Notes: generated from the sequence alone by a model not told the origin. Counted from the stretch's first letter, positions 27,456 to 37,318 are shown. The stretch is 64,000 nucleotides of DNA from Betaproteobacteria bacterium UBA5216 (GCA_002412495.1 DHVE01000012.1:522-64521), one strand, 5' to 3'. Translations and numbers: made by a program.

Positions 27456-28313
27456 ATGAGCGCATTAAGCGACGAACAGATCGCACGCTGGCGGCATGAT
27501 GGATTCCTTTCGCCGTTTCCGCTGCTGAGCGCGGCGGAACTACAAGAATGCCGGGACGGCCTTGCGCGCTTCGAAAAGTGGCTGGGCGCACCGGTTAACA
27601 TGATTAGCGCCAGCGACGAGTTGAAGTGGCGCACCATGCCTTATCTAATTCTGCCGTGGGCCGCCAGGCTTGCGCGCGATCCGCGTATCCTCGATGTGGT
27701 GGAAGACCTGATCGGGCCCGACATCCTGATATTCACCAGCACCTTTTTCATCAAGGAGCCGCACTCGCCCACCATCGCAGCGTGGCATCAGGACTCCACG
27801 TATTACGGCCTTGAACCCAAGGAAGAAGTCACGGTGTGGGTGGCACTGTCGGAGGCCAACGAAGCCGCCGGCTGCATGGATGCGCTATCGTTTCATGGCA
27901 AGCCGCGGCAATTGAGCCACGTGTCGCGCGTGGTGAAAAACAGCGTTAATCGCGCAAGTCAGGTGATTACCGAACCGCTGGATGAAGGAACGCCAGTCGC
28001 CATGCCATTGCCTGCGGGATCGTTTTCCATGCATCACGGCTTGTGCCCGCACCGCTCGGGCCCGAATACCGCGAATCATCGCCGCATTGGTCTGGGTATG
28101 AACTTTATCCCCACATCGGTGCGGCCGGTCGGAACCATCAAACCTGCGGCCATGTTGGTGCGTGGCGTGGATCGTTACCACCATTTCGAGCGCGTCGAGC
28201 CGCCCGAAGCCGAGCTGGATGCGCAGGGCATCGCCACGCACGAACGTGCAACCACGCTATACCGGAATTGTTATATCGAGGAAGAAGCGCGGCACGCACG
28301 CCTCTCCGCGTAA
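27456..28313 (+). CDS. Phytanoyl-CoA dioxygenase family (PhyH) Fe(II)/2-oxoglutarate oxygenase
   Basis: 285 residues. The iron facial triad has the HxD pair at H111 and D113 (AWHQDSTYYG) and the distal histidine in MHHGLCPHRSGPN, with the 2-oxoglutarate-binding arginine in NHRRIGLGMNFIPT. It would hydroxylate a small carboxylic-acid substrate with O2 and 2-oxoglutarate; the substrate is unknown. It lies after the two NTF2-like genes and ends tail to tail with a Bug receptor. Confidence 0.9.
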   Translation: MSALSDEQIARWRHDGFLSPFPLLSAAELQECRDGLARFEKWLGAPVNMISASDELKWRTMPYLILPWAARLARDPRILDVVEDLIGPDILIFTSTFFIKEPHSPTIAAWHQDSTYYGLEPKEEVTVWVALSEANEAAGCMDALSFHGKPRQLSHVSRVVKNSVNRASQVITEPLDEGTPVAMPLPAGSFSMHHGLCPHRSGPNTANHRRIGLGMNFIPTSVRPVGTIKPAAMLVRGVDRYHHFERVEPPEAELDAQGIATHERATTLYRNCYIEEEARHARLSA

Positions 28314-28315
28314 GT

Positions 28316-28336
28316 GCGCCGACCGCAGCGCGGCGC
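28316..28336. terminator. Short hairpin between convergent genes
   Basis: GCGCCG (28316-28321) pairs with CGGCGC (28331-28336) across a 9-nt loop, in the 23-nt gap between PhyH and the Bug receptor. It lacks a U-run, so termination is only suggested by position. Confidence 0.35.
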
Positions 28337-29311
28337 TTAATCCACCCGCGCGCCCGACTCCTTGACCGCCTTCCCGAAGCGCGCAATTTCAGTCTTGATG
28401 CGCTTGCCGAATTCTTCCGGCGTGCTGACCGCCGGATCAAAACCCTGCTGCACGACCTTCTCGGTGACATCCGGCAGTTTCATCAGCCGCGCGACTTCGG
28501 TGTACATTTTGTCGATGATGGGCTTGGGCGTGCCCGTGGGCATCACGATACCCACCCAGTTGCCCAGCACAAAATCCTTGTAGCCCTGCTCCGCCATGGT
28601 CGAGACTTCCGGCAGGAACGGATGCCGCTTGTCGGCCGCCATCGCGATCGCGCGCACGCGGCCCGACTTGATCGCCGGCAGCAAATCAGGAATGCCGTTG
28701 ATCAACAAATGCGCCTGGCCACTCATCATGTCGGGAATCGCGGGACCATTACCCTTGTACGGCACGTGCGTCGCGCTAAAGCCCACCAGTCGTTTCAACA
28801 TTTCGCCCGACAGATGACTGATGGTGCCGTGGCCGCCCGACGCATTCACCAGCTTGATGGATTTCGAAACCGTTATCAGATCCGGCACCGTCTTCACTGC
28901 GATACCGTTATGCACCGTCACCACCAACGGCGTGTAGGCCAGCAAAACCACCGGCGCCAAATCACGTTCGAGGCTGTAGCCCAACTTCGCGTATAAAGAT
29001 TGCGAAATCACCTGCGCGGTACTCACGTTGAGAATGGTGTATCCATCCGGCGCGGATTTCGCCACGAGTTCGGTGCCAAGATTACCGCCGGCGCCGGCGC
29101 GATTATCGACAATCACCGGCTGTCCCCAACTATCAGCGAGTTTCTGGCCGACGATGCGCGCAAGGATGTCGTTAACGCCGCCGGGCGAGAACGCGACTAC
29201 ATAACGTATCGGCCGCACGGGATAATTTTGTGCCTGCGCTTGGATAGCGCTGGCCATGGCCAGTACCGTCAAAACCGACGCCGCGCCAGCATTGCGAATT
29301 TTCAACATCAT
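28337..29311 (-). CDS. Bug/TctC-family periplasmic solute receptor 1
   Basis: 324 residues with a signal peptide ending AQAQ (about residue 28). YPVRPIRYVVAFSPGGVNDI and DNRAGAGGNLGTELVAKSAP are Bug signatures around the carboxylate-binding pocket. Such receptors bind organic acids for tripartite tricarboxylate transport or act as signal receptors. No TctA/TctB membrane genes are present in the window. Downstream of the NicC-like monooxygenase on the same strand. Confidence 0.93.
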   Translation of the reverse strand: MMLKIRNAGAASVLTVLAMASAIQAQAQNYPVRPIRYVVAFSPGGVNDILARIVGQKLADSWGQPVIVDNRAGAGGNLGTELVAKSAPDGYTILNVSTAQVISQSLYAKLGYSLERDLAPVVLLAYTPLVVTVHNGIAVKTVPDLITVSKSIKLVNASGGHGTISHLSGEMLKRLVGFSATHVPYKGNGPAIPDMMSGQAHLLINGIPDLLPAIKSGRVRAIAMAADKRHPFLPEVSTMAEQGYKDFVLGNWVGIVMPTGTPKPIIDKMYTEVARLMKLPDVTEKVVQQGFDPAVSTPEEFGKRIKTEIARFGKAVKESGARVD

Positions 29312-29438
29312 GCGGTAACTCCTGTAATCAATCGTCTGACATTATAGGGCGCGCGCCAGCACCGTAAAGCATAATCCGTAGCATGTTTGTGATGTGTTAG
29401 TGACGCAATGGCACTATGTAATGGCGCTAAGTGAGGCG

Positions 29439-30608
29439 CTACTGCAGCGGCGCGGTACACGCATCATATCCATAGACCCAATCGGGATCGGATTTTTCCT
29501 TCACCGAGTCATGGGGCGCATTGGGGTCCACCCGCATCCAGTTACGCTTGTTGAGATTCGACAAGCTTTGGATGTGCGACGCGCGCGGCCGGCGCACCTG
29601 CTCGTAACGTTGCAGCGCTAGCGGCCAATCGGCGTGCGCAACGCCTTCAAGGCAGCGCGCCAGAATGGCCGCATCCTCGATGGCGGTCGCGGCGCCTTGC
29701 GCCATATAAGGCGTCATCGGATGACAGGCATCGCCCAGCAAATACACGCGTCCGATACCCCAGCGCTCCTGCGGATCGCGATCATAGATGGGCCATTTGT
29801 TGGCCTCGGGACACGCCGCCAGCACCTGCCGGACTTCGGGGTGAAACGCGGCAAAGGCCTCCCGCAATTCGGTGAGATCACCCTTCAACGACCACGACTC
29901 CAGATCAGGCGCCGCTGCTGGAATGCTGGTGGTGAAATACACCTCATCCTTCTGCTTGGTCACATAATAGATAACGATATGCCGATCCGGCGACCACCAC
30001 TTGGTGGAAATATCGCCAATATCCAGACCTCCCAGCCGCGCCGACGGAAACGTGGATCGATAGGCTATGCGACCCGTGTAGTGCGGCCGCTCGGCACCGA
30101 ACAATTGGGCGCGCACCACTGAATGCACGCCATCCGCGCCAATCACCGCCGATGCACTGGCGCGCGTTCCATCCGCGAAAAACAGCGTCACGCCGTTGGC
30201 GTCCTGCTCAAGGTTGATGAGCTTCTTGTTCAGGTGCACCACCTCATCCGGCACCAGCGAAAGCAGCGCGGCATGCAAGTCGCCGCGATGCATCATCAAA
30301 TGCGGCGCGCCGAATTTTTGCTCGACGACGGACATGTCAAATTCGGATTCATAGGCGCCGGTGTCGTGATTGCGATGGCGGCGCGCGCGATGCTGGAACG
30401 CGGTTTTGCGCAAGCGCTCTTCGAGCCCCAGCATACGATGCACCTTCATCGCATTTGCAGACATCTGGATGCCCGCGCCGATGCGCAGAAAACGTTCCGC
30501 CTGTTCATACACCTGAACACGGATGCCGCGCTGGCGCAACGCCGCCGCCGCGGCCAGCCCCCCCATGCCCGCCCCTATAATCGCAATGTCCTGCATTTGA
30601 TTTGGCAT
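29439..30608 (-). CDS. FAD-dependent aromatic monooxygenase, NicC-like
   Basis: 389 residues. FAD-binding GAGMGG is at 12-17, VIGADGVHS near 160 and GDACHP near 297. KWWSPDRH, YYVTKQKDEVYF, KWPIYDRDP and the C-terminal WVYGYD closely recall 6-hydroxynicotinate 3-monooxygenase (NicC), which decarboxylates and hydroxylates a pyridine acid. I therefore favour hydroxylation of a small aromatic or heteroaromatic acid, but the remaining nicotinate pathway is not seen. It lies between two Bug receptors on the same strand. Confidence 0.85.
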   Translation of the reverse strand: MPNQMQDIAIIGAGMGGLAAAAALRQRGIRVQVYEQAERFLRIGAGIQMSANAMKVHRMLGLEERLRKTAFQHRARRHRNHDTGAYESEFDMSVVEQKFGAPHLMMHRGDLHAALLSLVPDEVVHLNKKLINLEQDANGVTLFFADGTRASASAVIGADGVHSVVRAQLFGAERPHYTGRIAYRSTFPSARLGGLDIGDISTKWWSPDRHIVIYYVTKQKDEVYFTTSIPAAAPDLESWSLKGDLTELREAFAAFHPEVRQVLAACPEANKWPIYDRDPQERWGIGRVYLLGDACHPMTPYMAQGAATAIEDAAILARCLEGVAHADWPLALQRYEQVRRPRASHIQSLSNLNKRNWMRVDPNAPHDSVKEKSDPDWVYGYDACTAPLQ

Positions 30609-30642
30609 ACGCTTTGATGACCCTTCTGGTTTGCAATCGCCC

Positions 30643-31626
30643 TTAATCCAGCGACCGAATATTCAAACGCTTGTAATCGTCCCCGAGTTGCACGGCCTCG
30701 GCTCTCATGCTCGCGGCAAACTGTTCCATGGTGCCGTTCCACGGCTCATAGGCCTGGCTCTCCATGGTCGCCTTCATTTCGGGCGTGGCGGCCGCCTTGC
30801 CATACACATCCCGCAGGCGTCGCTGTATCGCGGACGGCGTGGCCGCCGGCACCATGATCGCATTCCAGTTGGAAGCCAGCACCGTGGGATACCCTAATTC
30901 CTTGAAAGTGGGCACTTCCGGCAAAACCGGTGAGCGTTGCGGCGCGGTGATACCAAATACCTTGATCTGTGGATTCTGCAGGCGCGGCTTGACGCTGCTC
31001 AGCGTGGCAAAATACACCTGAATTTCGCCGGACATCATTGCAACCGTGGTGCTCTCGCCCCCCTTGTAAGAAATAGGCATCATATCCACCCCTGTCGCCT
31101 GCTTGAAGCGTTCAGCACTGAATGCGCTCCCGGCTGCCGGGCCAAGACGGCCGTAATTAAGCTTGCCAGGATTCGCTCTTGCATAAGCCACGAACTCGGC
31201 AAGCGTTTTGCCCGGCACGGACGCGTGAACCATCATGCCGTAGTAGGTCTGCCCGACAATACCCACCGTCGCGAAGTCCTCCAGTTTGTAACCTGGCTCC
31301 TTGTAGGCAAAGGTGTTGCCCACGAACGACGGATTGGTCAACAACAAGGTATACCCATACGGTTGGGAGCGCAGCACTTCGCGCGTGCCGATCAACCCGC
31401 CCGCGCCGGCTTTGTTTTCAACGATCACCTGCTGCGAAAGCTGCTCCGAAATCCGGCCCGCGATGAATCGCGCATGATGATCCGCCGCGGCCCCTGGTGC
31501 AAAAATGGTGACCAGACGCAACGGGCGCACAGGAAAATCCTGTGCGTAAGCAGGCGCCCCACAAAACGCCCAAAGCCACACGGTGTGCAACGCTAACGAA
31601 CGCAGTGCATTTTCGAACCGGATCAA
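30643..31626 (-). CDS. Bug/TctC-family periplasmic solute receptor 2
   Basis: 327 residues; a signal peptide ends near APAYAQ (residue 29). FPVRPLRLVTIFAPGAAADH and ENKAGAGGLIGTREVLRSQP are the family's pocket motifs. It lies just upstream of the NicC-like gene, 34 nt away, so the two are probably one operon and its ligand could be that enzyme's substrate. No transport membrane subunit is adjacent. Confidence 0.93.
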   Translation of the reverse strand: MIRFENALRSLALHTVWLWAFCGAPAYAQDFPVRPLRLVTIFAPGAAADHHARFIAGRISEQLSQQVIVENKAGAGGLIGTREVLRSQPYGYTLLLTNPSFVGNTFAYKEPGYKLEDFATVGIVGQTYYGMMVHASVPGKTLAEFVAYARANPGKLNYGRLGPAAGSAFSAERFKQATGVDMMPISYKGGESTTVAMMSGEIQVYFATLSSVKPRLQNPQIKVFGITAPQRSPVLPEVPTFKELGYPTVLASNWNAIMVPAATPSAIQRRLRDVYGKAAATPEMKATMESQAYEPWNGTMEQFAASMRAEAVQLGDDYKRLNIRSLD

Positions 31627-31847
31627 ACCTGACCTCCCCGATCATTTCCAGCTATGGGTTATTGGTTTAACGTCCCTTCTTGCAGCTGCTGCCGCTTGAT
31701 AATTGCCGCGGCTGCTATTCTAATGGACGCAGCCGAATCATACTGAACGCACAAACGGCTCACAACCAAACACATTTACACTACCCTCGATGCCGCGCGT
31801 ACCCGCCGCATGTACCGGCCCGCTCTTTCGACACACCATCACTCACA

Positions 31848-33242
31848 ATGACTCACACGCCCGATAAAACACCTACTGGCGAACACACATTGCGGCTCGC
31901 GGAATTCGTTACGCGCCTGCAATGGCACGACATCCCCGCCCCTGTGCGCCACGAGGCGCTGCGCTCGCTGCTCAATTATTTCGCGGTGGCGCTAAGCGCA
32001 TGCCACGATCCCACGCTCGAAAAGGCCATCCGCGTGATGCGCCCTTATTGCGGCACCGGCAGCCGCCTTGCCTCGCTGGTCGGCTGGTCGGAATCATTCG
32101 ACATGCTGCACGCCGCCGCACTCAATGCCATGGCCGCCAACGTGTATGACTTCGACGACACCCACATCCCCACCATCGTGCATCCCACCGCGCCGGTGGC
32201 TTCCGCGTTATTTGCATTGGCGCAAACCCGCACGCTGACGGGCGCGGACTTTCTGCTTGCGTTCGTAGCCGGCGTTGAAGTCGAATGCCGCATCGCCAAT
32301 GCCCTGTCACCCGGCCACTACGCGCGCGGCTGGCATATCACATCCACCTGTGGCGTTTTCGGCGCCGCTGCGGCAGCCGCGAAAGTGCTGGGGCTTTCCG
32401 CAAACGAAATCGTATGGGCGTTCGGCAATGCCGCCGCGCAGTCCGCCGGACTCGTCGAAACACTGGGCAGTTCCGCCAAGAGCATCAGCGTCGGAAACGC
32501 CGCGCGAAACGGACTACTCTCCGCGCAACTGGCGCAGGCCGGATTTGAAGGACCAGCCGCGCCGCTCGAAGGCGCATTCGGATATCTGAAAGTAGTAGGC
32601 GACACGGTCAACTGGTCCGCGCTGGAGGGCGAACTCCCCGCGCGCTGGCAGCTTCAAAGTAATACCTATAAGCCGTATCCATGCGGCGTGGTGCTGAATC
32701 CCGTGATCGACGCCTGCCTCGAACTAGCCGCGCGAAGCGAATTCATCGCACGCGACACCAAAGCCATTACCCGAATCGAAGTCAAGGGACACCCGCTGCT
32801 GCGCCAACGTACCGACCGCCCCGGGGTCATCAACGGCCGTCAATCCCAAGTCAGCGCGCAACACGCAGTGGGCGTGGCGCTGTTGCGGCAACGCGCGGGA
32901 CTGACGGAATTCAGCGACACGGCGGTGGCAGACCCCGACATCCGCGCGCTTGGCACAAAACTATCCTTCATCGACGATGCCGGCATGAGCGTCGATGCCG
33001 CTCACTTATGCGTGGTATTTGCCGATGGCACTGAAATCGAATCGCGAATAGAGGCAGCGCGCGGCAGCCTCGGCAACCCCATGACCGATGCCGAACTCGA
33101 AACCAAGCTGCACACCTTGTGTAAATTCGGAAAATCCGGTGTGGATGCCAATCAGTTGATCACTTCGGTGTGGTCGCTGCAACGCAGCCGCGATGCCGGT
33201 GAGATCATGGCACGCGCTACGCCGTCTGCGCCACAACGATGA
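31848..33242 (+). CDS. MmgE/PrpD family protein
   Basis: 464 residues from the ATG at 31848; an upstream open extension lacks family similarity. DFDDTHIPTIVHPTAPVASA is the MmgE/PrpD signature, with GTFGAAAAAAKVLGLSANEI-type helices following as VFGAAAAAAKVLGLSANEI. The superfamily includes 2-methylcitrate dehydratase and cis-aconitate decarboxylase-like enzymes. No prpB/prpC partner is present, so a different hydroxy acid is likely. Divergent from Bug receptor 2 over 221 bases. Confidence 0.88.
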   Translation: MTHTPDKTPTGEHTLRLAEFVTRLQWHDIPAPVRHEALRSLLNYFAVALSACHDPTLEKAIRVMRPYCGTGSRLASLVGWSESFDMLHAAALNAMAANVYDFDDTHIPTIVHPTAPVASALFALAQTRTLTGADFLLAFVAGVEVECRIANALSPGHYARGWHITSTCGVFGAAAAAAKVLGLSANEIVWAFGNAAAQSAGLVETLGSSAKSISVGNAARNGLLSAQLAQAGFEGPAAPLEGAFGYLKVVGDTVNWSALEGELPARWQLQSNTYKPYPCGVVLNPVIDACLELAARSEFIARDTKAITRIEVKGHPLLRQRTDRPGVINGRQSQVSAQHAVGVALLRQRAGLTEFSDTAVADPDIRALGTKLSFIDDAGMSVDAAHLCVVFADGTEIESRIEAARGSLGNPMTDAELETKLHTLCKFGKSGVDANQLITSVWSLQRSRDAGEIMARATPSAPQR

Positions 33243-33247
33243 ACACA

Positions 33248-33279
33248 ACATAACCACTTGTTTTTATTGTTATTTTTTG
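33248..33279 (-). repeat. Dispersed AT-rich motif, copy 6
   Basis: Minus strand reads AAATAACAATAAAAACAAG then TGGTTATG. It follows the MmgE/PrpD stop by a few bases and lies 90-120 nt before the rhodanese gene. Confidence 0.65.
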
Positions 33280-33329
33280 ACCTCCGCAAATGGCAGGCAC
33301 GCAAACCACAGGCGCTATAATCGCTGCTC

Positions 33330-33356
33330 TTCCACCTTTTCCACCTCTTCCACCTT
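33330..33356 (+). repeat. Three tandem 9-nt repeats in the rhodanese leader
   Basis: TTCCACCTT, TTCCACCTC and TTCCACCTT stand in direct succession, ending 12 nt before the rhodanese ATG. A TATAAT box at 33316-33321 lies just before them, so they would fall in the 5' leader of the mRNA. Confidence 0.6.
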
Positions 33357-33368
33357 CAGGCAGCTACC

Positions 33369-34946
33369 ATGACCGCTCGCACCGTTTCCCCCCGCGAACT
33401 TAAAAATGCACTTCACGACGGCAACGAACTCGCACTGCTCGACGTGCGCGAAGAAGGCCAATTCGGCGAAGGGCATTTGTTATTCGCCACGCCGCTGCCC
33501 TACAGCCGGCTGGAACTGGGTATCGCCGCGCTAGTGCCGCGAAAATCCGCACGCATCGTGTTGTGTGACGACGGTGACGGCGTTGCGGAGCGCGGGGTGA
33601 AACGCCTTAACGCGATTGGCTATACCGACGTATCGGTGCTGGCGGGCGGCAACCCTGCGTGGGCCGCGGCGGGCTTTGCGATATTTAAGGGCGTAAACGT
33701 GCCAAGCAAATTATTCGGCGAACTGGTCGAGCACGTGTACGACACGCCGCGCGTCACCGTGACCGAACTCGCGCAAATGAAACAGCGCAACGAGGATTTC
33801 ATCATCGTCGATGGCCGCCCTTTCACGGAATACAACAAGATGAACATCCCCGGCGGCATTTGCTGCCCGAATGCGGAACTGCCGTTGCGCATTCGCCAGT
33901 TAGTGAAAAACCCGAAGACCAAAATTGTCGTCAACTGCGCCGGGCGCACGCGCTCGATCATGGGTGCGCAAACGCTGCTGAACTTCGGTATTGAAAATCC
34001 GGTGGTCGCTCTCGAAAACGGCACGCAGGGCTGGGTGCTGGCGGATTTTGAACTGGAGCGCGGCGCCACGCGCAAGTATCCCGAAACAATCGATGCGACC
34101 GCGCTGCCCGGTCTGCAAGCCCAGGCGCAACAGTTACTCGCGCGATTCAAGGTTTCAACGGTGTCGGCCAAACAAGTGGAAGGCTGGCTCGCCGACCGCA
34201 ATCGTTCGCTCTACGTGCTTGACGTGCGCACGCCAGAGGAATTCGCCGCCGGTTCGCTGCCAGGCGCCTTGCATGCGCCCGGCGGGCAATTGGTGCAAGC
34301 CACCGACGCCTGGGTGGGCGTGCGCAACGCGCGCATCGTGTTAGCGGACAGCGAGGGCGTGCGCGCGCCGGTGGTGGCCGTGTGGCTGAAGCAACTCGGC
34401 TGTGATGCGTATGTGCTCGACGGCGGCGTGAATTCCGGATTGACCATGCCCGCGCCGATAAAAGCATCTTTGCCCGCGCTGCAAACAATATCCGCTGCCG
34501 ACCTTAAACGGGCGCTGGCCGACAAAACATGCAGCGCGTTCTACCTGGGCCCCAGCATGAATTACCGCAAGCAGCATGTGCCGGGCAGTCGCTGGAGCAT
34601 TCGCCCACGCTTGGTGAAAGACGCCGTCGGCGCAAAACAAGTGGTGCTGATCACGCGTGACACCGATGTCGCGCAAGCCGCTGCTATCGATCTAGCCGAA
34701 GCAGGCATTGCCAACGTGAAGCTGCTGGAAGGCGGCCTCGCGACGTGGACCAATGCCGGTTACACGCTTGAGGCCTCTCCCGGCGCGCCGCCCGATAACG
34801 AATGCATCGACTATTTGTTCTTCGTGCATGATCGACACCTCGGCAATCGCGAGGCGATGAAGCAATACCTCGCCTGGGAAACCGGCCTCATCAAACAGTT
34901 GGACGATCAGGACAAAGCCAGTTTCAAGGTCGGCGCGCCATCATAA
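33369..34946 (+). CDS. Four-domain rhodanese-like sulfurtransferase
   Basis: 525 residues with four tandem rhodanese modules (roughly 5-105, 125-230, 262-362, 373-470). Domain 1 has Cys66 (IVLCDDGD) and domain 2 Cys190 (VVNCAGRTRS) at the active-site position; domain 3 has Ala326 and domain 4 Thr429, so these two are likely structural. Active rhodaneses carry persulfide sulfur to acceptors. The protein has no signal peptide, placing it in the cytoplasm. It is followed by a molybdoenzyme, suggesting a role in a sulfur-compound pathway. A poor TATAAT-only promoter precedes it. Confidence 0.92.
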   Translation: MTARTVSPRELKNALHDGNELALLDVREEGQFGEGHLLFATPLPYSRLELGIAALVPRKSARIVLCDDGDGVAERGVKRLNAIGYTDVSVLAGGNPAWAAAGFAIFKGVNVPSKLFGELVEHVYDTPRVTVTELAQMKQRNEDFIIVDGRPFTEYNKMNIPGGICCPNAELPLRIRQLVKNPKTKIVVNCAGRTRSIMGAQTLLNFGIENPVVALENGTQGWVLADFELERGATRKYPETIDATALPGLQAQAQQLLARFKVSTVSAKQVEGWLADRNRSLYVLDVRTPEEFAAGSLPGALHAPGGQLVQATDAWVGVRNARIVLADSEGVRAPVVAVWLKQLGCDAYVLDGGVNSGLTMPAPIKASLPALQTISAADLKRALADKTCSAFYLGPSMNYRKQHVPGSRWSIRPRLVKDAVGAKQVVLITRDTDVAQAAAIDLAEAGIANVKLLEGGLATWTNAGYTLEASPGAPPDNECIDYLFFVHDRHLGNREAMKQYLAWETGLIKQLDDQDKASFKVGAPS

Positions 34947-34977
34947 AATAAATAATAAAAACATATACTTATATAAC
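34945..34977 (+). repeat. Dispersed AT-rich motif, copy 7
   Basis: Plus strand reads AAATAATAAAAACATATACT then TATATAAC, filling the gap between the rhodanese stop and the molybdoenzyme start. The core is nearly identical to copy 3. Confidence 0.7.
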
Positions 34978-34982
34978 ATCAT

Positions 34983-37301
34983 TTGCCGGGGGACTGCCGC
35001 GTGCTCACTTCAACCCACTGGGGCGTTTACGACATTGCCGTTAAAGACGGCGTGATCACTGGCGTCACGCCCTTTGATCGCGATCCGGATCCTTCGCCTA
35101 TCGGTAACTCGCTACCCGGTGCAGTGCAGGGTCCGATGCGCGTGCGGCATCCAGCGGTGCGCAAAAGCTATCTTGAGGGCGGCCCCGGCGCAGCGCGTCA
35201 TCTACGTGGCGCGGAACCCTTCGTTAACGTCAGCTGGAACGAGGCGCTTGATCTCGCCGCGGCAGAATTGAAACGCGTCACATCGCAGTTCGGCAACAGC
35301 GCAATCTTCGCCGGTTCCTACGGTTGGTCGAGCGCGGGACGCTTCCATCACGCGCAAAGTCAGGTGCATCGTTTCATGAATTGCCTCGGCGGTTACGTTG
35401 CCCACTTGGGCACCTATAGCCTCGGCGCCGCGCGCACCTTGCTGCCGCGAATTCTGATGGACATGGACGTGATGCGCGCGCAACAAACCGCGTGGGTGTC
35501 GCTGGAGCAGCATTGCGAACTGCTGGTGGCATTCGGCGGCGTGCCGTCGAAAAATGCGCAGGTCAACTCAGGCGGCATCAGCCAGCATGAAGTGCGGCCG
35601 ATGTTGAAGCGCCTTGGCGCAGCAGGCGTGAAATTCGTCAATGTATCTCCGTTACGTGAGGATATGGATGCCGCGCCGGGTTCTGAATGGATACCCGTGC
35701 GCCCCAATACCGACACGGCGTTCATGTTGGGCCTTGCACACACCATCATTGCCGACGGCAAACACGACAAAGCGTTTCTCGCACGTTACTGCACCGACTT
35801 CGAGCCGTTCCGCAAATACGTGATGGGCGAAACGGATGGCGTCGCCAAAAACGCACAATGGGCCGCGGCCATCTGCGATGTGCCCGCCGACACCATCACT
35901 ATCCTCGCGCGCCGCATGACGACCAGCCGCACCATGATCAATGTAGCGTGGGCCTTGCAACGGGGAGACCACGGCGAGCAGCCTTATTGGATGGGCATCA
36001 CGCTGGCCTGCCTGCTCGGCCAGATCGGCACGCCCGGCGGCGGCTTCGCGCTCGCCTACGGCCCGGTGGGCATCGAGGGCGCGAATGCGCGGCCTTTTTC
36101 CGGCGCCGTGCTGCCGCAGGGACAAAACGGCGTAAAGACGCCGATCCCCGTCGCGCGCATCACCGACATGCTCGAAAATCCCAACGGCCAATACGATTTC
36201 GACGGCAAGGCATGCACCTACCCCGACATCCGTTTGATCTATTGGGCCGGCGGCAATCCGTTTCATCATCATCAGGATTTGAACCGTATGGTGCGCGCGT
36301 GGCGCAGCAAGCCCGAAACCATTATCGTCAACGAGCAATACTGGAACCCCAACGCCAAGTTTGCTGACATCGTGTTTCCGGCCACCACCATGCTGGAGCG
36401 CGACGACATCGGCTCCAGTTCGCGCGACCGCCACATCATCGCCATGAAGCGCGCGATTGATCCCGTGGCGGAATCACGCAACGACTACGCTATTTTCACC
36501 GGACTGTCCGAACGCCTGGGTGTCAAGGAACAATTCACCGAAGGCCGCTCGGAAGCCGCGTGGCTGCGCCATCTCTACGACGCCTCGGCGGTGCGCGCGA
36601 AAATGTTCCACATCGAACTGCCGTCTTTCGAAGCGTTCTGGTCGGAAGGCCTGCTCGAAGTGCCCGCGCCGCTGGAACCACCCGTGATGCTGCGCCGCTT
36701 TCGCGAAGATCCGGTGGCGCACAAGCTGCCCACGCCCTCCGGCAAGATTGAAATCACCTCGCCCACCATTGCCTCGTTCAACTACGAAGATTGCCCCGGC
36801 CATCCAACCTGGTTCGCACCGGCGGAATGGCTGGGCAGCGAATTAACAAAAAAATATCCGCTGCATTTGATGTCCCATCAGCCGTCCACCCGCCTGCACA
36901 GCCAATACGATCACGGCAGCGTGAGCGTAGCATCAAAAATTCAGGGACGCGAAGCCATAACACTTCATCCGCAAGACGCGGCGGCACGCGGTATCAAGGC
37001 CGGCGACGTGGTGCGTGTGTTCAATGACCGCGGCGCATGTTTGGCGGGTGTGAAAATCGATGACGGCGTGCGGCCCGGCGTTTGCGTGTTGCCCACCGGC
37101 GCGTGGTTCGATCCGCTCGACCCGACACAAAATGATTCACTCGAAAAACACGGCAATCCGAACGTGCTGACGCTGGACAAAGGCACCTCCAAACTCACGC
37201 AGGGCTGCAGCGCGCACACCGCGCTGGTAGAGGTAGAGTTGTTTAAGGGCGAGTTGCCGAGGGTCACCGCGTTTGATCCGCCGCAATTCGCGGCCCGGTA
37301 A
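34983..37301 (+). CDS. Molybdopterin oxidoreductase, DMSO-reductase family (BisC/TorA-like)
   Basis: 772 residues. It starts with TTG at 34983 or GTG at 35001; a stop lies just upstream. No N-terminal Fe-S cysteine motif is present and no Tat signal, like cytoplasmic biotin sulfoxide reductase. The likely Mo-ligating serine is S146 in GTYSLGAA. Other family motifs: SYGWSSAGRFHHAQSQ, GGNPFHHHQDLNRM, and the C-terminal MoCo-binding fold SHQPSTRLHSQYDHG. It would reduce S- or N-oxides or a related substrate. It lies between the rhodanese and a Bug receptor. Confidence 0.9.
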   Translation: MPGDCRVLTSTHWGVYDIAVKDGVITGVTPFDRDPDPSPIGNSLPGAVQGPMRVRHPAVRKSYLEGGPGAARHLRGAEPFVNVSWNEALDLAAAELKRVTSQFGNSAIFAGSYGWSSAGRFHHAQSQVHRFMNCLGGYVAHLGTYSLGAARTLLPRILMDMDVMRAQQTAWVSLEQHCELLVAFGGVPSKNAQVNSGGISQHEVRPMLKRLGAAGVKFVNVSPLREDMDAAPGSEWIPVRPNTDTAFMLGLAHTIIADGKHDKAFLARYCTDFEPFRKYVMGETDGVAKNAQWAAAICDVPADTITILARRMTTSRTMINVAWALQRGDHGEQPYWMGITLACLLGQIGTPGGGFALAYGPVGIEGANARPFSGAVLPQGQNGVKTPIPVARITDMLENPNGQYDFDGKACTYPDIRLIYWAGGNPFHHHQDLNRMVRAWRSKPETIIVNEQYWNPNAKFADIVFPATTMLERDDIGSSSRDRHIIAMKRAIDPVAESRNDYAIFTGLSERLGVKEQFTEGRSEAAWLRHLYDASAVRAKMFHIELPSFEAFWSEGLLEVPAPLEPPVMLRRFREDPVAHKLPTPSGKIEITSPTIASFNYEDCPGHPTWFAPAEWLGSELTKKYPLHLMSHQPSTRLHSQYDHGSVSVASKIQGREAITLHPQDAAARGIKAGDVVRVFNDRGACLAGVKIDDGVRPGVCVLPTGAWFDPLDPTQNDSLEKHGNPNVLTLDKGTSKLTQGCSAHTALVEVELFKGELPRVTAFDPPQFAAR

Positions 37302-37318
37302 TCTCTGGAGATCACGAA

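Noticed and set aside
28043..28996. 317-codon open frame on the plus strand
   Set aside because: Spans the PhyH 3' end and the antisense of Bug receptor 1; composition is of a shadow.
33276..33321. Full sigma70 promoter before the rhodanese gene
   Set aside because: TATAAT at 33316 is good, but the only TTGAC-like box (33278) is 32 nt away; no usable -35 at 16-18 nt.
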